Shown here piece after piece: positions 42,714 to 51,445 of a stretch of DNA of 64,000 nucleotides. The notes beneath the pieces were generated by a model. The model worked only from the letters and a program-made list of their open reading frames with translations, searched no databases and was not told the DNA's origin. The DNA comes from Pictodentalium vernedei (lineage: Eukaryota; Mollusca; Scaphopoda; Dentaliida; Dentaliidae). A program made the position numbers and the translations under genes. Positions within the stretch are counted from its first letter, which is position 1. Every line of letters starts with the position of its first letter. The stretch spans positions 64,797,741-64,861,740 of the forward strand of contig CM062289.1 in assembly GCA_031216915.1 (NCBI GenBank), written 5' to 3'.

Positions 42714-43347
42714 TAGTGTTCAACCGATTACCAAAATTGGTCGCTGACCGATTGCCGGTTATTTGAGCCCACAATCGGCCGATTCTGATGCCGATTCCGA
42801 TTGTGATACCGTGCACTACAAGACAAGTCGAGACTCGAAAGAACTACATTAAACTGAACATTTTTCAAAGTGTTAAACTTCGTTGACTGAGGTCCCCGTA
42901 AAATTACCAGTCGCGCACACTTGGGCGGTAAACGTGGCTCTCAAGCCACGTTTACCGCCCAAGTGCGTGCGACTGGTAATTTTACAGCGACCTGAGTCAA
43001 TGGCGTGCAAGCTTCACTTTTCCGATATATGACCTGGCGATTGCCATAAGTACGCTTAGTTGTAGGCTTTACGTGTTGTTTAACTTGTGTATCCCGTAAA
43101 GGGGCGTCTAGAGAGATTAAGAATACACATTGTGGTTGTTTCTCAACTTTACTGAATGGTATCATCGACATCATTTTACATTAACAATTGAACAATTGCA
43201 GAAGATAATAAAATGCGATTCAGAAAAATCACAAATTGCTAGGCAACAATCGGTTGAACCGATGTTCCAGGATCCGTTGCCGTTGTCTTCCGATTGCCCA
43301 TAATCGGCCGATTGTGGTGGCCGGTTCCGATCATCGGTTGAACACTA
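42714..43347. mobile_element. hAT-type MITE with 8-bp target duplication
   Basis: TAGTGTTCAACCGATTACC at the left is inverted as ATCGGTTGAACACTA at the right. CCCAATAC occurs at 42706-42713 and 43348-43355. Subterminal AATCGGCCGATT words occur at both ends. A long palindrome (GTAAAATTACCAGTCGCGCA outward from the AAGCCACGTTTACC centre) lies at about 42897-42987. No transposase. Confidence 0.9.
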
Positions 43348-43689
43348 CCCAATACTATTGTAGTCACCCAACACGAAAGTCTTCTATCACCCTCATAGTT
43401 GTGGATCATTACTGCTTCGTGCTATTACTATCGGCTACTGCTATTCTGCACCGTATTTCAACCAATACTAAGTTATGGTACTACTGCAGCTCATATTGTC
43501 TATCATTACACTGCTGCCGTTCATGCCACTATCATTCCACTTTTGCTTGCTCGAACAACGTTTTCATGCCTATTCCAATTTCTTTTAATAAGCCACCGAG
43601 TAGTTACTAAAAAATCATTGCTAAGGGCTAATAGTAGACTTATGGTATACACAGAGTTTCTACTCTACTACTCTACCAGACAACCAAGC

Positions 43690-44420
43690 ATAACACTACG
43701 GAACTTAACATTACGTACTATCCATACCTACTAAGGGCAGTATAACGTTAAAGTAGATGTATAGTGAACCAGCGGGAGTGCATACCTTACATCTTATACT
43801 GCCACACCAGACAGCCATGCATTACCCTCTCCCCACAACACTGCTTGACCAAGCATCATGTACCACCTATACTAGTTATATGATAATATAAAGCATTGGG
43901 CGGATATTGATATAAAGTGATAACAGTAGACCAATTGGGGTACATAGCGTACAGCATATAATGCCACACAAGACAAGCCTGCATTACCCCCCACCCACAC
44001 GTCAAAATACTGCTTGTCCTAGAATACCGTACTCCCTATACAATCGATGGCATGCACAACCATGCATTACCCCCCCCCCCCCCACCCCAACACACACACA
44101 ATATAGACTAGCATTACGCACTACCTATACCAGTTACAGAAACACTATGAAGCTTTAGGTTGATTAGTAGTACCAAGGAGTGAAAGGGGACTTACATGGC
44201 GTATATAACGCTCATACTGTATTACATTTCTAAACGACCAAGGACTACCTCTAAATACCACACTAGACGACCATGCATTACCCCCACCCGCCCCATAATA
44301 CTGCCTGGACTAGCATTACATACTATCTATACCAGTCATAGGATAGTACAAATCATTCGGTCGATTAGTAGTACCAAAGGCTAACAGGGGATTTGCAGGG
44401 GTATATACCGCTAGTATCAT
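43690..44420. repeat. Decayed tandem repeat, about four copies of 180-240 bp
   Basis: Repeated landmarks: CCATGCATTACCCCC, ATAATACTGCYTGNCCTAG, ATTACGTACTATCTATACCA, GATTAGTAGTACCAA and GGGTATATACCGC. Copies are strongly diverged and carry C-runs of different length. Confidence 0.65.
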
Positions 44421-44558
44421 ACCAGGCCAGTTCGAATAACTCGACACCCCCAGGCTCGAAAAACATTATGTCAGATTGTGCAGTGGACAACACAGGCAGT
44501 TAATGTTTCTATGACGTCGCGCACGCCCATCTTGACGTCACGTCAGTAGGTATATGAG

Positions 44559-44683
44559 GCGGATTCTAGGCCATTTTGTACATGTACCGTACACGTACAC
44601 GTACACGATGCGTTTACCAACGTGGGATTCAGTGGCAAATCGCACGCTTGTTCATAAAAATGTCAGATGGTCTAGAATCCGCT
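44559..44683. repeat. Outer palindromic block next to the Polinton
   Basis: GCGGATTCTAGGCC at 44559 and TCTAGAATCCGCT at 44671 repeat the words of the palindrome inside the Polinton TIR (44898-44928), but about 100 bp apart. Nothing matches at the same place on the right side. It may be an extra copy of the terminal sequence or the true outer edge. Confidence 0.6.
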
Positions 44684-44806
44684 GTTTTTTGTGACTCCTA
44701 GATCGCACTTTTAACGTTCAAATACTCGTGGTGAACGTTGAATGTTACACGTTTTTTTAAAAAAAGTGAAATTGTACATGTTCACTTTTTTTTTTACTTT
44801 AAAAAT

Positions 44807-45129
44807 TTTTGTCAACGTTCCCATCGCGGATCAGACCATCGATCCATCGTTGGTGAACGCGAGCAAAAATTCTGGGCTAGCATCAAAAAAACGGTTTGCG
44901 GATTCTAGGCCAGTGGCCTAGAATCCGCTATTGTTTTTGAGCGGTGGGTTTTTCCCCCAAAAAACTTAACAGACTACTATTGGACGCTTCCCTTTTGACG
45001 TAAGTGGGGGGAATACCCGGATTTTTTTCCAAAACTTAACAGACTACTATTGAGCGCTTCCATTTCTGGCGTGAGTGGGGGGAATACCCGAGGAAATAAA
45101 AAAAAAAAGTGATTGATATATATAGGAGA
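44807..45129 (+). repeat. Polinton left terminal inverted repeat
   Basis: Order of parts from the outside: GTCAACGTTCCCATCGCGGA, CGATCCATCGTTGGTGAACG, the palindrome at 44898-44928 (GCGGATTCTAGGCC and inverse), then two tandem copies of a block of about 65 bp (CTTAACAGACTACTATTG, GTGGGGGGAATACCC). The inner edge is the TATATATAGGAGAG box that also serves the first gene. Confidence 0.92.
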
Positions 45130-45131
45130 GA
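45115..45131 (+). promoter_or_regulatory. TATA-like box of the Polinton set
   Basis: GATATATATAGGAGAGA lies about 90 bp before the first gene. Similar boxes stand before most genes of the element: 47837 (CATATAAGAGAGA), 55673, 56373 and 57059 (TATATATAAAGAG), 46370 (TATATATATAAGA), and on the minus strand near 50905, 55570, 58845, 61110 and 62138. Its role as a promoter is inferred from position. Confidence 0.55.
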
Positions 45132-45219
45132 AAAAAATATATAAATAAATAGTTATTTAAAAAATAAATATATCAAATCGAATAGATAATAAAAAAAGAA
45201 AAAAATAAATACGTAAATC

Positions 45220-45601
45220 ATGAGTGCTTCCCAGACTATTAGAGCAAGGTTTCTTTCAAAAATGCTGATGAGAGCCTACGCATTCTGTGTGAACGAACAA
45301 CTAGGTCGCCTCTTGCTAGAACGATGTGTCAGATGTCAGATGTCGGGATCACCTAGACTTCGATCACGAGAATCATTCATGTCTGACGATGGAAAGGGAA
45401 GATATGGTCGTCAAGTATTTCGAACCAGCGTTCGAACGCGTTCAAATCGACGAAGTGATCGCGTTTTGGAAGAGATTACTCTTCTGTAAGGATCAAAGCA
45501 AGCCCACAGTTTCGGAAGAACTGAAATTGGCGCGTAAAAGTCTGACTTTAGAAGACAAGGGATGCGCCATGAAATTATTGTTCAATGAAGCATACGACTA
45601 A
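45220..45601 (+). pseudogene. Polinton small Cys-rich protein
   Basis: A small protein with Cys-x2-Cys followed by DHLDFDHENHSCL and YFEPAFERV. It resembles a short conserved protein near the integrase end of many invertebrate Polintons (recalled pattern: Cys-rich head, HxxC, acidic helical tail). Function unknown; the Cys/His pattern hints at metal binding. The gene looks broken, about one break. Confidence 0.6.
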
Positions 45602-45696
45602 GTTTTTTCGTTGATATAAAATAAGGGAGAATAGAAAATAAATAAATACACACATAAATTTTTTATCTAATATTAGAAAGAAAAAAAAACACAAAA

Positions 45697-46361
45697 ATGA
45701 GAACCAGAAATAAATTGTATCCGACGTTAGTAGACGACGAGGATGAGAAGCTGATCAGCGTTTTGCCAACGGCACCATTGCTAGAAGAAAGAGAAAGAGG
45801 TGAGAGGTATCGCATCGATCAAATCAGTAGAATCCAAGAGTATCTAACTCGAGAGAGAGATTCTCGTCATTCTCTCAAGAAGAAGTATTCGCGTTTCGTG
45901 AAATTCGTCAACGCGATCGACACGACACTCATCACGATTTCCATGGGTTTACACGCGGCCAGCATCGGATTGTTGTCGACCGCGGTCGGCATTCCGATCG
46001 TGTTGACCGTAGAAGGAGTGGCTCTCACCGCCGGATTGTTTAGCACGCTCAAAAACTTTTTGAGTAGGAAATTATATCTGAAGGCGAGGAAACACAACAA
46101 GATTCGCGTCTTGGCCGACTCCAAGATCGACACGATATCCGAAATGATCTCGATGGCGTTGAAAGACGGTAGGATATCGGACGGAGAATACTTCGCGAAT
46201 ACTTGGGCGAGAAAACGAAATACGATGCCATGAAAGAAGCCGTGAGAATCAAGACTCGTCAGATCATCAAGGAAGAGATGAAGGATTCTCTCGTGGAAAA
46301 GGAGAGGAAAGAGGCCAGGGCGGAATTCAGTAAGATAATAGAACTCAAGAGCAGCGATTGA
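45697..46361 (+). pseudogene. Polinton conserved hydrophobic-hairpin protein
   Basis: A charged N-terminal third rich in Arg and Glu is followed by two hydrophobic segments (residues about 75-115: DTTLITISMGLHAASIGLLS and GIPIVLTVEGVALTAGLFST). Then comes a conserved-looking KARKHNKIRVLADSKIDTIS and a charged helical tail. A protein of this build recurs in invertebrate Polintons next to the integrase. It may be a membrane-active or structural protein, but the function is unknown. The gene looks broken, about one break. Confidence 0.65.
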
Positions 46362-46451
46362 AAAAAAAAATATATATATAAGAATAGAATTAATTAATTA
46401 TTAAATTTATATATAAAATAAAAACGAAATTAATTTAAATAACTCTTAAAA

Positions 46452-46985
46452 ATGTATTGCGTAAAGTGTAAGAGAGTTACCGAGACGAGTAATTCTCGAG
46501 AAGTACGAACTAAAAACGATAGACAGATGCTTCGCGGAATTTGCGACGTGTGTGGTTCTATCAAGACTTGATTCGTCAAAAAAAGAACACGAGCAAAGGT
46601 AAAGGCATCGTGAATAAAATGATCAATAATCTACCTTTTGAAATGCATCTGCCTGGTCACAGTTTCATGGGACCCGGAACGAAATTGAACAAGAGACTCA
46701 ACGCCGATCTGACTCCCAAATCTTGGAGCAAACCTGTGAATAGGGTGGACGCGGCCACGTATGATCACGATCTGTGCTACGCCGGACATCCCGACACCAA
46801 GACTTGCAACGACGTCTGTGATAAAAACATGTTGGGGAAATTGAGAGTCATATCGAATCTGACCAGGAGAGAGAAGATAGAACGTTCACTGGTCGGCAAT
46901 CTGATCGGTGCGAAACGTCGATTCGGATGGGGCGTTCCAAAAAAAAGTGCATCGGAAAAGAAGAAGAAGAAACGATTATTGACGA
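46452..46985 (+). pseudogene. Polinton zinc-ribbon and phospholipase A2-like region
   Basis: The first part encodes a short zinc ribbon with two Cys-x2-Cys pairs (YCVKCKR and ICDVCGS). It is followed by NNLPFEMHLPGHSFMGPGTK, a calcium-loop-like segment, and DAATYDHDLCYAGHPD with the His-Asp pair of a PLA2 active site. This is the parvovirus VP1u/Polinton type of PLA2, thought to help membrane escape during entry. In this family the two modules are usually encoded together, ahead of the integrase. Here the gene looks broken, with one or two breaks. Confidence 0.75.
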
Positions 46986-47782
46986 GCGAATTGGCCGAGG
47001 AGTTACAGAAACCCATCGTGCGTAAATTTCAAAAGAGAAGGGTGTTCGTGAAGGGTTTGGATGATATTTGGTCTGCAGACTTGGTCGACATGAGATCGTT
47101 TTCGGGTGGAACGAGGGTGTCAAATATCTATTGACGGTCATCGACATGTTTTCCAAATACGGTTGGATCAGAGCTTTGAAGAATAAATTGGGACCTTGCG
47201 TCGCCGAGGCTCTGAAGAGCGTGTTCGACTCGTCTTCTCGAAAACCGAGTAAATTGTGGGTGGATAAGGGAAAGGAATTCTACAACAAGCACGTTCATCG
47301 ATTGGTCGACCTCTACTCGATCGAAAACGAAGAGAAAGCCAGCGTGGTGGAACGTTGGAATCGAACGATGAAGGAAAAGATGCACAGATACTTCACGGCG
47401 AATTCAACCAAGAAATACATATACACTCTGAACGGTCTGGTCAAAGATTACAACAACACGTGACACAGATCGATCAAGATGACTCCCGTGGAAGCTAGTG
47501 AACTTCGAAATGAAAAAACGGGTCTACGCGAATCTATATCCTGAAAGATCTAAGATCAGGAAGAAGTCTAGAATGCCGAAATTTGCGGTCGGTGATCGAG
47601 TGAGAATCTACACTTATAAGAAACACTTCGAAAAGGGTTATACTCCTCGATGGACCTCGGAAATCTTTGTGGTAATCAAAATATTTCACACCGATCCGGT
47701 GACTTACGAAATCGAAGCTTTGGATGGAGAAGAGATCATCAGAAAGTTTTACGAACAACAATTACAGAAGACAAAGTTTTGA
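46986..47782 (+). pseudogene. Polinton integrase (retrovirus-like, rve fold)
   Basis: A basic lead (KPIVRKFQKRR) precedes the catalytic core: DIWSADLVDM, the second Asp region at LWVDKGKEFYNKHV and the Glu region at ENEEKASVVERWNRTMKEKM, giving the D,D-35-E arrangement. A chromodomain/SH3-like end follows (KFAVGDRVRIYTYKKHFEKG, YTPRWTSEIFVV). The enzyme would join the element's ends to host DNA and make the 6-bp target duplication. The PLA2-like segment and the start of the integrase share one open frame. The gene is broken, two to three breaks. Confidence 0.88.
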
Positions 47783-47940
47783 TAAAGAAAACAAATTTCT
47801 TTTATTTACTCTCTTTAACATTTTCTTGTTTACACACATATAAGAGAGAAAAATAATAATAAAAAAAATAATTAAAAACTATTTAGATAAAAAAAAAAGC
47901 AAGTTAATTAATAAACAAAAAAAACCAAAATCCTTTAAAA

Positions 47941-49215
47941 ATGACAAATATACTAGATATAGCACAAAGCATAGTGAAAGATGAAAGTATTCAAGAATAT
48001 GAGGTTCACGAATACGAACCGGTAACCGGAACGAGTTTGAACAATGCGGGAGAGATAAGAATCAACGTCGAAACTCAAGATCTATTCATACATCCTAGCG
48101 AGAGTTACATAGTGGTGCAGGGACGTCTCACCAAGGAAGATGGGAGTGACTATGCCGACGACGACAGGGTTACTCTAGCCAATAATGGCATCATGCATCT
48201 ATTCAGTAATATAAAATACATGCTATCCGGACAAGAGATAGAATCTGTGTTTCATCCTGGACAGGCCACCACGATGTTTGGACTCTTGACGTATCCTGAT
48301 GATTTTTCGAAATCCAGAGGACTTAATCAGTTGTGGGTGAAAGACACCGTCGGCCCTGCTAGCGCCGGTGCTGTCTTGATATTCGACTCTGTCGTCAAGA
48401 CGTCCAGACCTAAAGGAACGTTTTTGTTCAGGATACCTTTGAAACACATCTTCGGATTCGCGGACGATTACAACAAGATCATGTATGGATTCAAACACAA
48501 TCTGAGGTTGATTCGAAAAGGAGACGACGACGCAATAGTGAGACTCACTGCGACTAATGCGGGTAAGATAACTCTACACAAGTTATCGTGGTTCGTTCTG
48601 CACGTGGAGCCTTCGATCATGGAAAAAGCACGTCTCTACAAGATCATAGAATCCAAGAGTAAATTACCTGTGGGATTTAGAATGAGACAGTGCGACATGG
48701 CTAGCATTCCTCCCTCCACGAATCACTTCGATTGGAGATTGACGGTGAAATCCGTTTCCAAGAGACCGCGTTTCATCGTGGTTGCGTTTCAGACCGATAG
48801 GGACGGGTCTCAGGAAAAGAATGCGTCGCTGTTCGATCACTGCCATTTGAGAAACATGCAAGTGTTTCTGAACTCCACGAGATATCCAGCAATCGATTAC
48901 AACGTGTCGTTCGACAAGAACGATTTCTGCAGACTGTACGGCGACGCCGCTGATTTTAGAAAGAAGTGTCACGGTCTAGACGAATTGATGAGCAACCCTA
49001 ACATATCTCCCGGCGAATACAAGTCGATGTATCCCATGTTCGTATTCGACGTCAGTAAACAGAGTTAACGACTCAAGAGTAGCATCTTAGACATTCAGAT
49101 CAAGATGAAATTCGATAGGAATGTGCCGAGAAAAACCGAAGCCTTTGCCCTGGTCCTGTCGGACAGAGAATTACAATTCGAATCAGATGGAAATAAGATG
49201 TCGATCATTCGATGA
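47941..49215 (+). pseudogene. Polinton major capsid protein (double jelly roll, hexon-like)
   Basis: It begins MTNILDIAQSIVKDESIQEY and has blocks I associate with the Polinton/adintovirus capsid: FSNIKYMLSGQEIESVFHPG, GLLTYPDDFSKSRGLNQLWV, RIPLKHIFGFADDYNKIMYG and WFVLHVEPS. The family forms trimers that tile an icosahedral shell; the length of about 420 codons fits. It is preceded by a CATATAAGAGAGA box and faces the convergent fibre gene. The gene looks nearly whole, about one break near its 3' end. Confidence 0.85.
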
Positions 49216-49310
49216 GAGACGAGTGTGGAAAAAAAAATAAAAACAAAAATAAAAAAAAGTAGTGAGTAATTATTAAAAAACAACAAAAAAACAAACAAAA
49301 AAATAAACAA

Positions 49311-49357
49311 AGTAATGTGATCTAGAGAGATTGAACATCTTTCTAAATCTCATTACT
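49311..49357. terminator. 3'-end hairpin between capsid and fibre genes
   Basis: AGTAATGTGATCTAGAGAGA to AAATCTCATTACT followed by a T-run. The same AGTAATGAGATC stem occurs at 56281-56311 and 57609-57640. Position at gene ends suggests a role in transcript ending; that is inference. Confidence 0.5.
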
Positions 49358-49420
49358 TTTTTTTTTGTTTTTAATAAATCACACATTATTTTTTTTTTTT
49401 AATTCGTTATTTCCACGCGT

Positions 49421-50776
49421 TCACTGTTTGTTCAAAGGAACTAGTTCGATCAGTAGACTCACCACGGAAGTGGCGGCTTCGGGATTATTGGTTTGCGTAA
49501 TGAAATTAATCCTGTCTCCGGTGTTCACTTTGAGAGGTGTGCCGAACGTGCTAACATTTGCGTGTTGATTCTCAGTCTTTTCGACGCTGTATCTCTTATC
49601 GCTCTCTACTCCATTCACCATGAGATTGACGACCACTCTGTTATTCAAATCCGAGGAAGCCAGACTCATTCGAAGGATTTCACCTCCCAGCGGCATGGGA
49701 TATCCCACCTGACCATGTTTCGATCCTCTACCACCATTTCCGAAAGACCACTCAGCTTTTCCCTCATCTAATGTGCCGGCCTCTTCGGCCCACACAGTGA
49801 TCAATTGTCTAGCATATTTGACTTTCTCCACCACCGAAATCAGGGTGCAGGCATCCGTCATGTTCACGGGACCCGGTAGATTCGTGAGCGCGTGTCCACC
49901 CATGTCTAGTTTACCTTCCATTATGTCACCCTTTCTCCAGACCGAGTTGTCATCCATGTACTTTCTGCTGACCGCGCTGGAATTGAATTCGGGATAGTGA
50001 CTGAGTCCGAATAAATTCTTACTGTTCATGTCGATACCACCCTCCATGGTTCTGCCAGATTGTTTGTTCAGGTAGAGATCGTCCACTTGCGATTCTAGGT
50101 ATTCTTGTGATCGTATCACGGCAGAATCCACATAGACCTTGTTGACCGCGGTTGAGTCCGCATCCGTGTCGTCGATCTTCGACAGATTCAATATCTTGTT
50201 GAATCCCGCATTCAGATCCGATTTCATTTCTCGTCTGTCAGACTTTCTCTGTTCCAGATCTACGTAGTGTTTGGTCGCCACGTCCTTGGGATTCGTGGGA
50301 GTGGCCACGTTCGTTATCTTGTTAGAATTGGCATTCAATTCCAAGTGCATCGTTTTCTGAATGTATCTATTTCTCAGGTGTTCGCTGAATCTCGCGTGAG
50401 AGTCGTCCGTGTATTTCTTGGTCGTGGCATCGGTGGGATCTATGGGATTCGCGACGTTCACCAAACGTTTGGATTTCAGATCGAGATCGTCGGTCATGGT
50501 TTTATCCATGTAATTATCTAGCATGATTCGTTCGAAATCGGCATTCCCCCTGTTGACGTATTTTTTAGTCGCAGCATCTGCGAGATCTATCGGCTCAGGA
50601 AGATTGTAGAGCTTCTTATCGTTCATGTTCAAAGGTTCCTCTCGAGGTTCGTATCTCCGAACGTAACGTTCATCCAAGTTGGCAACATCGTAACCATCGT
50701 CGACTTCGAACGTCTTCCTCTTCTTTCTTAGGTTGACTTTTTCGTCGTCACTTCTACCAAATTTATCGACTGGCAT
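49421..50776 (-). CDS. Polinton fibre-like protein with tail-fibre repeats
   Basis: 451 codons, looks whole. After a charged N-terminus come about six repeats of 40-50 residues with the pattern L-D-[ML]-x5-[IL]-x-N-[LV]-x2-P-x3-x-D-A-x-T-K-x-Y-V (for example KRLVNVANPIDPTDATTKKY). This pattern is known from phage tail fibres and other trimeric spikes. The last 120 residues lack the repeat and end in SVVSLLIELVPLNKQ, probably a receptor-binding head. It would stand at the capsid vertex, like adenovirus fibre. It is convergent with the capsid gene. Confidence 0.8.
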   Translation of the reverse strand: MPVDKFGRSDDEKVNLRKKRKTFEVDDGYDVANLDERYVRRYEPREEPLNMNDKKLYNLPEPIDLADAATKKYVNRGNADFERIMLDNYMDKTMTDDLDLKSKRLVNVANPIDPTDATTKKYTDDSHARFSEHLRNRYIQKTMHLELNANSNKITNVATPTNPKDVATKHYVDLEQRKSDRREMKSDLNAGFNKILNLSKIDDTDADSTAVNKVYVDSAVIRSQEYLESQVDDLYLNKQSGRTMEGGIDMNSKNLFGLSHYPEFNSSAVSRKYMDDNSVWRKGDIMEGKLDMGGHALTNLPGPVNMTDACTLISVVEKVKYARQLITVWAEEAGTLDEGKAEWSFGNGGRGSKHGQVGYPMPLGGEILRMSLASSDLNNRVVVNLMVNGVESDKRYSVEKTENQHANVSTFGTPLKVNTGDRINFITQTNNPEAATSVVSLLIELVPLNKQ

Positions 50777-50929
50777 GTTGTTGTGGGATTTTTCGTTTTT
50801 TAGAAAAATATATTCAAAACGCAGTTTATTAAAAATGAACTATTTTTTTTTTATTTTTCGTTTTTATTCGATTAAAATTTTTTAAAATAATTTATTATCT
50901 TTATATATACTATAAAAAAAAATCTCTCT

Positions 50930-51364
50930 CTAATGTAAATCATTGAGAATGTCTTGAAACCGATCTCCTTCAGACCATCTCTTGAGAACGTAGAGACACA
51001 GGTGACTGCAAAACACTTGATCTGGTGATTGCACTTGTTCTGTGTTGTAACGAACCATCGATTTGTTGAAATTGTTCTTTATTTCTTTTGGCGGTGAGAT
51101 TCTGTAGCTGTCAAAATAATAATTTTTCTTTTTCCCGTTCTTGAACCACGCCACCCAGTGAGTGCCTTCACCCGATGAATCGTCTAGATTTAAAATTCTG
51201 CATTCCGATTGTCGAGGTCTTCTTTTCAGCAAGGCATCTCTAGAAAACACACCTAGAAAATCTTTGATTTTCAAATCCTTCGCCACATTCGACAGATCGA
51301 TGTTGGATGGGGGTTCGTTAGGTAAGACGACACCTTCTATGGATATCTCTATTTTCTTATTCAT
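50930..51364 (-). CDS. Polinton adenain-like cysteine protease
   Basis: 144 codons, looks whole. GEGTHWVAWFKNG carries the catalytic His, YYFDSYRISPPKEI the acidic residue, and QVQSPDQVFCSHLCLYVLKR the Gln and nucleophilic Cys. This is the family C5/C48-like order (His-Asp/Glu-Gln-Cys) of adenovirus maturation protease. It would cut capsid precursors during assembly. It lies between fibre and polymerase on the same strand. Confidence 0.88.
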   Translation of the reverse strand: MNKKIEISIEGVVLPNEPPSNIDLSNVAKDLKIKDFLGVFSRDALLKRRPRQSECRILNLDDSSGEGTHWVAWFKNGKKKNYYFDSYRISPPKEIKNNFNKSMVRYNTEQVQSPDQVFCSHLCLYVLKRWSEGDRFQDILNDLH

Positions 51365-51445
51365 AAATGCGTATATATTTTTTTTATTTATTTATTTTAT
51401 TATAATTCACTAAAATGACGTTATTTTTTTTTTTTTTTCTTTTTT

